DNA from: JAAZHN01 sp964605575
GTDB taxonomy: Bacteria; Bacillota_I; Bacilli_A; RF39; UBA660
Assembly: GCA_964605575.1 (NCBI GenBank)
Contig: CAZSDG010000020.1
Location: 1 to 15,748 of the forward strand
Direction: 5' to 3'
DNA length: 15,748 nt
In this document: positions 1-6,882 of the stretch, one piece after another
How the letters are laid out: every line of letters begins with the position of its first letter
Numbering within the stretch: the first letter of the stretch is position 1
The notes under the pieces: model-generated
What the model saw: only the letters and a program-made list of their open reading frames with translations
The model's database searches: none
Told to the model about the DNA's origin: nothing
Position numbers and translations under genes: made by a program

Positions 1-51
1 AGTTGATATCTTACAATAAAAGACAATGAATGTCAAGTTTTAATAACTATT

Positions 52-79
52 TTGTAATAAATTAATATCATGTTATAAT
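52..79 (+). promoter_or_regulatory. Promoter for the S1-domain gene
   Basis: A -35 like TTGTAA (52-57) and a perfect -10 TATAAT (74-79) are separated by 16 bases, 17 bases ahead of the start codon. The short distance implies a very short leader holding only the ribosome site AAGGAG. Positions 1-51 show no gene. Confidence 0.6.
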
Positions 80-96
80 TTGACAAGGAGATAATT

Positions 97-444
97 ATGA
101 ATAATTATAAAAAAGGCGCGATTGTTAAAGGACAAGTATCAGGAATAGCAAAGTATGGAATTTTTGTAAATATTGATCAATATGTAAGTGGTTTAATCCA
201 TATTTCAGAAATATCTAATGGTTTCGTAAGGGATGTAAATGATTATGTTAATGTCGATGAAACGATATTTGCTAAAATAATTGATATCGATGAAGAAAAT
301 AGTCAATTAAAACTATCAATTAAAGATATTGATTTTAAAGTTAAAAGAAAAGGGCGGAAAGCTAAAGAAACTCCATCAGGGTTTAAACCTTTAGAGGAAA
401 ACTTAGATAAATGGATTAAAGAAAAACTAGAAGAAATCGAATGA
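97..444 (+). CDS. Small S1-domain RNA-binding protein (YugI/GSP13/CvfD type)
   Basis: A 115-residue protein with one S1 RNA-binding domain at about residues 4-75. Visible S1 features are the G-x-V-x-G-I-x-x-Y-G-I-F-V start, the GLIHISE strand and loop, and the KLSIKD end. The tail after the domain is basic (KVKRKGRKAK) and ends in GFKPLEENLDKWI, a layout known from Firmicutes general stress protein 13/YugI and CvfD, which associate with ribosomes or act as post-transcriptional regulators. ATG is chosen because AAGGAG lies just upstream and the S1 domain starts at once. It is a single-gene unit: promoter just upstream, terminator overlapping its last codons. The family call is firm; the cellular role is inferred. 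Confidence 0.85.
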   Translation: MNNYKKGAIVKGQVSGIAKYGIFVNIDQYVSGLIHISEISNGFVRDVNDYVNVDETIFAKIIDIDEENSQLKLSIKDIDFKVKRKGRKAKETPSGFKPLEENLDKWIKEKLEEIE

Positions 445-455
445 TTTCTTTTTTT
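431..455 (+). terminator. Terminator overlapping the stop codon of the S1-domain gene
   Basis: A perfect 8-base stem AAGAAATC/GATTTCTT (431-438 and 443-450) with a 4-base loop is followed by a T run to 455. The upstream arm is the codons for the last residues, and the TGA stop sits across the loop. Confidence 0.75.
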
Positions 456-517
456 ATGCCGTGAATAGCGACACTTATTAATGGTTAGATTATGGGAAAA
501 TTAAATTGGTGATATTA

Positions 518-760
518 ATGAAATTTTCTCGTGATGATGAGAACTATGTATATTATTATGTTGGTAAAAATATTAGAAAATATCGTTTGGAAAAAGGATG
601 GACTCAAGCAGAGTTAGCAGAGAAGGCACTGTATTCTAAACAATTTATTTCAAATATGGAAAATGATACTCATCAAACTTTTTCTTTAGGAACTATTTGG
701 CGATTATCTAAAGTTTTAGAAGTTGATTTATATAAATTTTTTCAAGAAAATGATGAATAA
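518..760 (+). CDS. Small XRE-family helix-turn-helix regulator
   Basis: An 80-residue protein that is nearly all one HTH_3/Cro-C1 domain (about residues 16-73). The pattern is GKNIRKYRLEKGWTQAELAEKA, then SKQFISNMEND, then TIWRLSKVLEVDLYKFF, with the TQ of helix 2 and the S-x-x-x-I-S-x-x-E recognition helix typical of the family. It should bind a DNA operator as a dimer. It has no effector or peptidase domain. The start is uncertain: TTG at 506 and GTG at 509 are in frame upstream, but ATG at 518 begins where the family's N-terminal segment fits and GGTGAT precedes it. No clear promoter is seen. Its target cannot be told from the sequence, and no toxin or restriction gene lies beside it. Confidence 0.85.
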   Translation: MKFSRDDENYVYYYVGKNIRKYRLEKGWTQAELAEKALYSKQFISNMENDTHQTFSLGTIWRLSKVLEVDLYKFFQENDE

Positions 761-764
761 AAAA

Positions 765-791
765 AACAGTTTTGTAAACTGTTATTTTTTT
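765..791. terminator. Bidirectional terminator between the XRE gene and the tRNA cluster
   Basis: A perfect 8-base stem AACAGTTT/AAACTGTT (765-772, 776-783) with loop TGT is flanked by an A run on the left and a T run on the right. It can stop transcription from the XRE gene on the plus strand and from the tRNA operon on the minus strand, which converge here. Confidence 0.8.
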
Positions 792-794
792 AAG

Positions 795-870
795 TGGTGT
801 CTCGCTGGAGATTCGAACTCCAGACCCTTTGATTAAAAGTCAAATGCTCTACCGACTGAGCTAGCGAGAC
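795..870 (-). tRNA. tRNA-Lys (UUU)
   Basis: Read on the minus strand it has acceptor GTCTCGC/GCGAGAC, D arm GCTCAG...GAGC, anticodon loop CTTTTAA with anticodon TTT, T loop GTTCGAATC and an encoded CCA, 76 bases in all. It is the last tRNA of the five-gene operon and is followed by the bidirectional terminator. Confidence 0.95.
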
Positions 871-877
871 GATTAAA

Positions 878-953
878 TGGCTGCCTCGGATGGATTCGAA
901 CCATCGAAATGTCAGAGTCAAAGTCTGATGCCTTACCACTTGGCTACGAGGCA
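878..953 (-). tRNA. tRNA-Gln (UUG)
   Basis: On the minus strand the acceptor is TGCCTCG/CGAGGCA with a U at position 1, as is usual for tRNA-Gln. The anticodon loop is CTTTGAC (anticodon TTG), the T loop is GTTCGAATC and CCA is encoded. It is fourth in the operon, 7 bases from tRNA-Lys. Confidence 0.95.
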
Positions 954-966
954 ATAAATAATAAAA

Positions 967-1050
967 TGGTGGAGGGACATGGATTTGAACCATGGAACCC
1001 TAGAGAACAGATTTACAGTCTGCTGCGTTTGACCACTTCGCTATCCCTCC
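967..1050 (-). tRNA. tRNA-Tyr (GUA)
   Basis: On the minus strand the acceptor is GGAGGGA/TCCCTCC. The anticodon loop is CTGTAAA (anticodon GTA). The long variable arm expected for bacterial tRNA-Tyr raises the length to 84 bases. The T loop is GTTCAAATC and CCA is encoded. Third in the operon. Confidence 0.95.
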
Positions 1051-1055
1051 GAAAA

Positions 1056-1131
1056 TGGTGCCGACAGAGGGAGTCGAACCCCCAACCTACTGATTACAAG
1101 TCAGTTGCGCTGCCAGTTACGCTATGTCGGC
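1056..1131 (-). tRNA. tRNA-Thr (UGU)
   Basis: On the minus strand the acceptor is GCCGACA/TGTCGGC with discriminator A and encoded CCA. The anticodon loop is CTTGTAA (anticodon TGT). Second in the operon. Its ACCA end matches the TGGT bulge of the T-box leader ahead of thrS in this window, so it is a candidate ligand of that leader, although the leader's specifier reads ACT. Confidence 0.95.
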
Positions 1132-1132
1132 A

Positions 1133-1209
1133 TGGTGGGCGATGTAGGACTCGAACCTACGACCCCCTGCTTGTAAGGCAGGTGCTCTAACCAACTGAGC
1201 TAATCGCCC
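1133..1209 (-). tRNA. tRNA-Val (UAC)
   Basis: On the minus strand the acceptor is GGGCGAT/ATCGCCC, the D arm is GCTCAG...GAGC, the anticodon loop is CTTACAA (anticodon TAC), the T loop is GTTCGAGTC and CCA is encoded; 77 bases. It is the first tRNA after the promoter and lies one base from tRNA-Thr. Confidence 0.95.
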
Positions 1210-1230
1210 AATTAGCCCTGGACATTAGTA

Positions 1231-1259
1231 AGTATACTATTAAGAAAATGATAAGTCAA
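1231..1259 (-). promoter_or_regulatory. Promoter of the tRNA operon
   Basis: On the minus strand the -35 TTGACT (1254-1259) and -10 TATACT (1231-1236) have a 17-base spacer, about 22 bases ahead of tRNA-Val. The -35 lies only 5 bases beyond the stop codon of the radical SAM gene, and no terminator is seen between them, so read-through from that gene into the tRNAs is possible. Confidence 0.85.
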
Positions 1260-1264
1260 GGGAT

Positions 1265-2191
1265 TTAGACTGATTTTTGACACTTTTTTCCTTGATAAGA
1301 ATTCCGTCTCTTTTGTTCTTTATCAATATCATTTAAAAGTATGAATTTTTTAACTAACCAAGTTGGTTCAATAAGATTATTAACATCTGGATCACCAGTT
1401 ATTCGATGAATTACAATTTGATCATTTAAATACTCTAATTGATCACAAACTAGATCTATATATTCGGCTTTGGTTAGAACCTTGAACGGATTATTTTGAT
1501 AATAAGTTGCTAATTGAGTATTTTTTAAAATGTGGAGCATATGAATTTTGATGCCATCAATTTTTAAGGAGTTTAAATACTTAACAGTTTCTAACATCAT
1601 TTCTTTAGTTTCATTAGGGAGACCGTTAATTATATGAACAACTATTTTAATTTTATTTTCTTTTAATTTTTTATACATATTTTCAAAATTAGCTAAGTCA
1701 TGCCCTCGATTAATTAATTTTAATGTTTCATTATGCATTGATTGAAGGCCTAATTCAATAGTTAAGTCAGTTCTTTGATTTAACTCACTTAAATACTCTA
1801 AAACCTCATTACTAATCGCATCACTTCTTGTGGCAATATTTAGCCCAACAACATTGTCAAAGGTTAATGCTTCTTCAAAATGTTTTTTTAATACTTCTAG
1901 GGGAGCATATGTATTAGTATTAGCCTGAAAATATGCAATATATTTAGCTTCTGGCCATTTTTTATGGAGCATATTTTTAATATTATTAAATTGCACTGAC
2001 AAATCATCATCTTTATTACCGCCAAAATCACCACCGTAATTATTTGAACAATAAATACACCCACCATTTAGCCGATTTGGGCAACTAAGATTAGTATTTA
2101 AGCTAACTTTAAATACTTTCATCCCATAAAGGTCCTTGTAGTAATTATTCAATGTATAATATTTTTTATTATCGTATTTATTTACAAACAT
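1265..2191 (-). CDS. YtqA/YhcC-like radical SAM protein (TIGR01212 family)
   Basis: A 308-residue protein close to the usual length of the TIGR01212 radical SAM family (B. subtilis YtqA). Near the N terminus is the 4Fe-4S cluster motif CPNRLNGGCIYC, with cysteines at residues 37, 45 and 48 in C-x7-C-x2-C spacing. After it come YFQANTNTYAP, an ATRSDAI strand, TIELGLQS and HIINGLPNE, all typical of the Elp3-like barrel. The substrate of the family is not settled. ATG at 2191 is preferred: AGG precedes it at good spacing and the N terminus then lines up with YtqA. An in-frame ATG at 2209 would overlap the upstream Nudix gene by 14 bases. It is the second gene of a two-gene unit with the Nudix hydrolase, 4 bases apart. 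Confidence 0.88.
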   Translation of the reverse strand: MFVNKYDNKKYYTLNNYYKDLYGMKVFKVSLNTNLSCPNRLNGGCIYCSNNYGGDFGGNKDDDLSVQFNNIKNMLHKKWPEAKYIAYFQANTNTYAPLEVLKKHFEEALTFDNVVGLNIATRSDAISNEVLEYLSELNQRTDLTIELGLQSMHNETLKLINRGHDLANFENMYKKLKENKIKIVVHIINGLPNETKEMMLETVKYLNSLKIDGIKIHMLHILKNTQLATYYQNNPFKVLTKAEYIDLVCDQLEYLNDQIVIHRITGDPDVNNLIEPTWLVKKFILLNDIDKEQKRRNSYQGKKCQKSV

Positions 2192-2195
2192 TTTA

Positions 2196-2627
2196 TTACC
2201 TAGAAACATTTTCCTTAAATAATTCTAAAGCTTTCTTTTGATATGGTAAGGTAATTATATTTAGGGCTTCATTATAATCAATATATTCTATTTTAGCTTC
2301 GCAACTTTGGTTAATTTCTTGATCTAATTCAACATAATAAAAATTAGCAAGTGATTCAAGGGGCCATTTACCTTCTGCAAACCAAAAACAATCGACAGTA
2401 AACAGATGTTCAATGTTTTTAATGCTATAACCAACTTCTTCTGCAAATTCTCTTATTAAACACTGTTTGTGAGTTTCTTCTTTATCTTTGCCACCACCTA
2501 TTAAGGAATATTGATTTTTATCAAAAATAACTAAAACTTGATTATTATGGGTATTAATCCCAAAACAAGTTTCGCGAAAATCATACTTTGTATTTTCCTC
2601 TTTTTTTCCGATAATTATTTTTTTCAT
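2196..2627 (-). CDS. Nudix hydrolase
   Basis: A 143-residue single-domain protein with a complete Nudix box at residues 45-67: G45, E51, R59, E60, E63, E64 and G66 in the pattern G-x5-E-x7-R-E-x2-E-E-x-G. The box binds divalent metal and hydrolyses a nucleoside diphosphate linked to another group. Substrate cannot be told from sequence; house-cleaning of modified nucleotides or nucleotide-sugar cleavage are both possible. The start ATG is preceded by AGGTGA at 7-base spacing and an extended -10 promoter. It is first in the minus-strand unit with the radical SAM gene. Confidence 0.88.
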   Translation of the reverse strand: MKKIIIGKKEENTKYDFRETCFGINTHNNQVLVIFDKNQYSLIGGGKDKEETHKQCLIREFAEEVGYSIKNIEHLFTVDCFWFAEGKWPLESLANFYYVELDQEINQSCEAKIEYIDYNEALNIITLPYQKKALELFKENVSR

Positions 2628-2654
2628 TTATTTTCACCTAATTTATTTACTAAA

Positions 2655-2663
2655 ATTATAACA
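2655..2663 (-). promoter_or_regulatory. Extended -10 promoter of the Nudix/radical SAM unit
   Basis: On the minus strand TGTTATAAT is a perfect -10 (2655-2660) with the upstream TG of an extended -10 element. No good -35 is seen. It lies 28 bases ahead of the Nudix ATG, back to back with the GH31 promoter. Confidence 0.55.
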
Positions 2664-2668
2664 TTAAT

Positions 2669-2698
2669 TTGCTAATAAAGCTTAAAATATGATACTAT
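2669..2698 (+). promoter_or_regulatory. Likely promoter of the GH31 gene
   Basis: TTGCTA (2669-2674) and TACTAT (2693-2698) are 18 bases apart, with TG one base ahead of the -10 (extended -10). The fit is moderate. It overlaps the region of the divergent Nudix promoter, so the two could share control. Confidence 0.4.
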
Positions 2699-2727
2699 AT
2701 TTATAGAATATAGAAGTGGGTGGAGTA

Positions 2728-5142
2728 ATGGCTGGTTTTAGAAAACACTTTAATATAGATTATTCAAAAGCTAAATCAAAAGAAGCCGCGATATTTCAAG
2801 GACAAAAATACCGAATCACTATTTTAAGTGAAATTTTAGTTCGGATTGAATATAACAATGAGGGTAGATTTGAAGATCGACCAACTGAATTTGCTTTAAA
2901 TAGGGATTTTGAAGTTCCTTTAATGAATGTTAATCAAGATAATCGCATCTTAAATATTTCTACTAAATATTTTCGCTTAGAATACCTAAAAGAAGCTAGT
3001 TTATATCCGCGTGGAGCTAAAGAAAATAACTTTAAAATAACTTTGACAAATACTGATAAAGTTTGGTATGTAAATCATCCTGAAGCTAGAAACTTTTTTG
3101 GTTCTGAAGTCAGTTTAGATAATGCTGCAGGAAAGATTCCTTTACTTAAAGGATTATTTTCTTCTGATGGTTTTGTTTCTGTAGATGATTCTAAATCATT
3201 AATTTTTGATGAAGAAGGAACATTAAGTAAAAATCCTGATGAAAGGGTGGACACATACATTTTCTTCTATCGAAAAGATTTTGGTTATTGTTTGAGAGAT
3301 TATTTTTCACTAACAGGAAAACCACCAATGATTCCTCGATATGCTTTAGGTGTTTGGTGGCATCGTGATATTGTTTATAATGAATTATCTGTTCGTCATT
3401 TAATTGAAGATTTTCATCACTATCAAGTACCGATATCTGTTTTATTACTAGGTGAAAATTGGCATATTAGAAATGTCGGTGAATTAAAGAACTTGGTAAC
3501 AGGCTATTCTTTTAATCGAGAGTTATTTCCAGCGCCCGAAGAGTTTACAAAGTATCTACATAGTAAACATATACGTTTAGGTTTACGAATCGATCCTTCA
3601 CAAGGAATCATGAATCATGAAGAAAAATATAAAGATTTTGTTAATATCTTGGGAACACCTAATAAAACTGATACTGTACCATTTAATATATTTGATGCTA
3701 CATTTTTAAATTCTTACTTTACAACAATAATTGATCATTTACATAGAATAGGTGTAGACTTTTTCTTTATTGATTACTACAATAAAAACTCTTTAGCGTC
3801 TTTAAGAGCGCTAAATCATTATCATTTCACTAATTTTAAACAAGACAAATCAAATCGCGGGATGATTTTATCGAGAAATGGTTTAACTGCTTCTCATCGT
3901 TATCCTATTCTTTATTCTGGGCAAACTTTAGTTAGTTGGAAAATGTTGAAATTTTTACCATATTTTAATTCTAATTCATCAAATGTTGGGTTATCTTGGT
4001 GGAGCCATGATATTGGTGGTTTTAAAGATGGAATTGAAGATGGTGAACTATATATGCGTTATGCACAGCTTGGTACATTTAGTCCGATTTTTAGATTAGC
4101 GGCCAAAAGTGGCAAATATTATAAACGTGAACCTTGGGCATGGGAAGTCAAAATTGAAACTATAGTTAGAGAGTATGCTCAACTACGTCACAAATTGATT
4201 CCCTATATTTATTCAGAAGCTTATAAGTATCATAAAACAGGAATGCCATTTATCTTACCACTTTATTATAAATATCCTGAAACATATGATGAACCAGCTT
4301 ATGCTAATGAATATTTCTTTGGCAGCGAATTGTTTGTCGCACCAATTACAAATGTTGTTGATGATTTGATGAAAAGAGTTGTGGAAAGAATATTTGTTCC
4401 AGAAGGTACTTGGTATGAGTTTAAAAGCGGCAAAAAAGTTCCGGGTGATAAAAAATATGTTTTCTTCTATAAGGAGGAAGACTATCCAGTTTTTGCCAAA
4501 TCTGGTGCGATTATTCCTATGGCTGAAATATCTAATGACTTAAATAATACAAATAATCCAGATACTGTTGAAGTACATATTTTCCCTGGTCAAAACAATA
4601 TTTATAGGATGTATGAGGATGACGGTATTAGTTCATTATACGAAGATGGTCATTATTTATTGACTGAGTTTAAATATGATTATAAACCAAATAACTATAC
4701 ATTAACAATTAAGCCTACTGAAGGTAAAATTGATGTTGTTAAAGAAAAAAGAAGTTATAAAATTAGATTTAGAAATACAAAATTACCACAATATATTACG
4801 GTTAAAATATCTAATCAGGATATGAAATGTCCTGCATATATAGATTCTAAGGACTTTATTATTGAAATACCATTTGTTCCAACTTCTTCAACTATAATAA
4901 TCAATTGTCATGGAAATGATATTGATATTGATGCCTTAAGATTAGTTAATGAAGATATAGATTCAATAATTAATGACTTATTAATTGAAACAAGCTTAAA
5001 AGAGAAAATATCTAATATATTATTCGGTGCCCAAGATATTAAACAAAAGAGAATTCAAATTAGAAAATTGAAAAAAGAAGGTCTGTCACCATTATTTGCT
5101 AAATTGTTTTTAAGACTTCTTGAATACATTGGTCGTATATAG
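2728..5142 (+). CDS. GH31-family glycosidase-like protein with altered active-site residues
   Basis: A cytoplasmic protein of about 804 residues with no signal peptide. It has a GH31 N-terminal beta domain, a TIM barrel (about 190-560) and C-terminal beta domains. Barrel marks are GVWWHRD, the FFFIDYYNK strand with the nucleophile-position Asp (D349), SHRYPILYSG, WWSHDIGG and KREPWAWE. Family members hydrolyse alpha-glucosides or alpha-xylosides. Two sites differ: the acid/base position, normally Asp in SGD/GDN, is Gln (Q399, SGQT), and the usual substrate-binding Asp of the DMDWH-type motif is Asn (N244, GENWH). Its natural substrate and activity are therefore open. A C-terminal helical tail of about 80 residues follows the beta domain. 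GTG at 2716 is an in-frame alternative start; the ATG at 2728 is preceded by GTGGGTGG. No sugar transporter lies nearby. Confidence 0.85.
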   Translation: MAGFRKHFNIDYSKAKSKEAAIFQGQKYRITILSEILVRIEYNNEGRFEDRPTEFALNRDFEVPLMNVNQDNRILNISTKYFRLEYLKEASLYPRGAKENNFKITLTNTDKVWYVNHPEARNFFGSEVSLDNAAGKIPLLKGLFSSDGFVSVDDSKSLIFDEEGTLSKNPDERVDTYIFFYRKDFGYCLRDYFSLTGKPPMIPRYALGVWWHRDIVYNELSVRHLIEDFHHYQVPISVLLLGENWHIRNVGELKNLVTGYSFNRELFPAPEEFTKYLHSKHIRLGLRIDPSQGIMNHEEKYKDFVNILGTPNKTDTVPFNIFDATFLNSYFTTIIDHLHRIGVDFFFIDYYNKNSLASLRALNHYHFTNFKQDKSNRGMILSRNGLTASHRYPILYSGQTLVSWKMLKFLPYFNSNSSNVGLSWWSHDIGGFKDGIEDGELYMRYAQLGTFSPIFRLAAKSGKYYKREPWAWEVKIETIVREYAQLRHKLIPYIYSEAYKYHKTGMPFILPLYYKYPETYDEPAYANEYFFGSELFVAPITNVVDDLMKRVVERIFVPEGTWYEFKSGKKVPGDKKYVFFYKEEDYPVFAKSGAIIPMAEISNDLNNTNNPDTVEVHIFPGQNNIYRMYEDDGISSLYEDGHYLLTEFKYDYKPNNYTLTIKPTEGKIDVVKEKRSYKIRFRNTKLPQYITVKISNQDMKCPAYIDSKDFIIEIPFVPTSSTIIINCHGNDIDIDALRLVNEDIDSIINDLLIETSLKEKISNILFGAQDIKQKRIQIRKLKKEGLSPLFAKLFLRLLEYIGRI

Positions 5143-5148
5143 TATAAT
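5120..5148 (+). promoter_or_regulatory. Promoter inside the end of the GH31 gene
   Basis: TTGAAT (5120-5125) and a perfect TATAAT (5143-5148) have a 17-base spacer and span the GH31 stop codon. It lies 26 bases ahead of the membrane-protein gene, so that gene can be transcribed on its own. Confidence 0.7.
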
Positions 5149-5174
5149 TTTTATTAGAAAGAGAGGAATATTTA

Positions 5175-5516
5175 ATGAAGGAAGTAACTACCTATATATT
5201 TATATTCCTTTTTATTTTCATTATTTATTTAATTTATTGTTTGATTAAATTGAAAAGAAAAAGTTATCATAATATGAGTGAATATAAGATATTGGTTAAT
5301 AGATATAAAGTTGATATTAATAAACACTCAGCTAAAAAACTAATGTTTATTATTGCTTTTGCTAATTCATTTATTATTGCCAATGCAGTAATGATTACTA
5401 CTTTAGTTAGAACAAGTAACTACATATGGATGATGTTACTTGTGATATTCGTTTTATCGATTTTAATCGTGACAGTATATACAATAATTGGTAAGATAAT
5501 TGGCAAGAAGAAATAA
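5175..5516 (+). CDS. Small membrane protein with three predicted helices
   Basis: A 113-residue protein of unknown function. Three hydrophobic stretches are visible at about residues 6-25, 55-77 and 83-106, with a basic, polar segment (about 26-54, including KLKRKS and EYKILVNRYKVD) between the first and second, and a KKK end. By the positive-inside rule the basic segment should face the cytoplasm. The layout resembles small conserved membrane proteins of Bacilli and Erysipelotrichia of unknown role, but I cannot name the family. AGAGAGG precedes the ATG, with slightly long spacing. No terminator is seen after it, so transcription may run on into dnaB. Confidence 0.7.
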   Translation: MKEVTTYIFIFLFIFIIYLIYCLIKLKRKSYHNMSEYKILVNRYKVDINKHSAKKLMFIIAFANSFIIANAVMITTLVRTSNYIWMMLLVIFVLSILIVTVYTIIGKIIGKKK

Positions 5517-5534
5517 CTATTTTCAGGAGGGTTT

Positions 5535-5567
5535 ATGAAAATGCTGGTCTATTCTTCGAAGAACTAA
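5535..5567 (+). CDS. Possible 10-codon leader peptide ahead of dnaB
   Basis: A perfect AGGAGG (5525-5530) stands 4 bases ahead of ATG, opening a frame that reads MKMLVYSSKN and then TAA. It ends 35 bases before the dnaB start. The codons run through a 12-base palindrome TTCTTCGAAGAA (5552-5563). It could be a regulatory leader peptide, a remnant of a longer gene, or chance. Translation is suggested only by the strong ribosome site. Confidence 0.3.
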   Translation: MKMLVYSSKN

Positions 5568-5602
5568 GTTAAATATTAATTAAAAAATAAGGAGTGAAGT
5601 CA

Positions 5603-6877
5603 ATGTCGCTTGTTTCAATACTACCAGCAGATATATATACAGTAATCAATAAGACAATATTATCTGATTTAGATCGAAAAAATCTAAGTACTTTGTATGG
5701 ACCGATTATTGGTTCATTAGCGGTTTCCTTGTATTTAACTCTTTGGAATGATTTAGATAAAAATGAAATAATGAGCGTTGATTATACTCATCATCATTTA
5801 ATGACTATTTTAAAGTGTGATTTAGATTTAATAAAGGCATCTAAAGAAACTTTGGAAGCTTTTGGTTTATTAAGGACTTATTTTAAAAGTGGTGAGGTTA
5901 ACTCTTATGTTTACGAACTGTATAGCCCTTTACCAGTAAATGAATTTTTTAATCATCCGATTTTTAATGTTGTTTTATATAATAATGTTGGTAAAAAAGA
6001 ATATGATTTATTAAAAAATTACTATAAAAAAAATAATTTTGATTTAACAGGTTATGAAGATATTACTAAGTCGCTTAATACTACCTTTAAATCAGTAAGT
6101 AACAATATTTTTGCTAATCAAGAAATTAAAAAAAGCGAAGTATTAGGAATCAATTTAGAAGAAACAATAGATTTTGATTTAATTATTTCATCATTACCAA
6201 AAGGTTTATTAAATGAAAGAGCATTAAATAAAAAAATGCAAGAATTAATTAATTCACTCGCATTTATTTATGATTTAGATACTTTAAAAGTTATTGAATT
6301 ATTAAGAAAAGTAATCAATGAGCATGGTTTAATTAATAAAGAAGAATTAAGAAAAGAGACAAGAAAATACTATCAATATACTAATCAAGGTAATCTGCCA
6401 ACTTTAATATATCGTACTCAACCTGATTATTTAAAAGCTCCTAGTGGTGATACATCTAATCGGGGTAAGATGCTTTATGTTTTTGAAAATACTTCCCCTT
6501 ATGATTTTTTAAGAAACAAATATAAAGGCTCAACACCAACAGCAAGAGATCTGAGATTATTAGAAGTTCTAGCGGTTGATTTAGGATTAAAACCAGCGGT
6601 AATTAACGTATTAATTGACTATGTACTAAGAGCTAATAACAATAAGCTAACCCAGGCATATGTAGAAACCATTGCTGGCCAATGGAAAAGATTAGGTATT
6701 GAAACTGCAAACGATGCGATGGAAACTGCCGAAAAACAACATAAAAAATATACAAAAAATACTAAGACAAAAACTAAAGAAAAAGTACCGATTTGGTTTG
6801 ATAAAGATGTTCAAGCAGAACAAATAAGTGCAGAAGAAGAATCTGAATTAGAAGATTTATTGAAAGATTTTAGGTGA
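5603..6877 (+). CDS. dnaB: Replication initiation and membrane attachment protein DnaB (Firmicutes type)
   Basis: A 424-residue protein of the Bacillus DnaB/DnaD superfamily, not the helicase. The N terminus has ILPADIYTVINKTIL and LYGPIIGSLAVSLYLTLW, matching the winged-helix first domain. The C-terminal DDBH2 domain at about 298-375 ends in the family motif Y-x3-I-x3-W (YVETIAGQW, 353-361). A Lys-rich linker (about 377-392) and acidic tail follow. In B. subtilis DnaB acts with DnaD and DnaI to load the replicative helicase at oriC and at restart sites. The ATG at 5603 is chosen because AAGGAG sits 8 bases upstream; an in-frame GTG at 5594 falls inside that ribosome site. Its TGA overlaps the ribosome site of dnaI, so the two are coupled. 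Confidence 0.92.
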   Translation: MSLVSILPADIYTVINKTILSDLDRKNLSTLYGPIIGSLAVSLYLTLWNDLDKNEIMSVDYTHHHLMTILKCDLDLIKASKETLEAFGLLRTYFKSGEVNSYVYELYSPLPVNEFFNHPIFNVVLYNNVGKKEYDLLKNYYKKNNFDLTGYEDITKSLNTTFKSVSNNIFANQEIKKSEVLGINLEETIDFDLIISSLPKGLLNERALNKKMQELINSLAFIYDLDTLKVIELLRKVINEHGLINKEELRKETRKYYQYTNQGNLPTLIYRTQPDYLKAPSGDTSNRGKMLYVFENTSPYDFLRNKYKGSTPTARDLRLLEVLAVDLGLKPAVINVLIDYVLRANNNKLTQAYVETIAGQWKRLGIETANDAMETAEKQHKKYTKNTKTKTKEKVPIWFDKDVQAEQISAEEESELEDLLKDFR

Positions 6878-6882
6878 CTAAT

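Noticed and set aside
790..1190. Open frames on both strands across the tRNA cluster (790-993 minus, 909-1190 plus)
   Set aside because: They lie entirely over five tRNA genes with full cloverleaf features; the frames are by-products of tRNA sequence.
3075..3260. Minus-strand open frame of 61 codons inside the GH31 gene
   Set aside because: It is antisense to a well-conserved coding region, with no ribosome site and a Ser-rich, non-protein-like composition.
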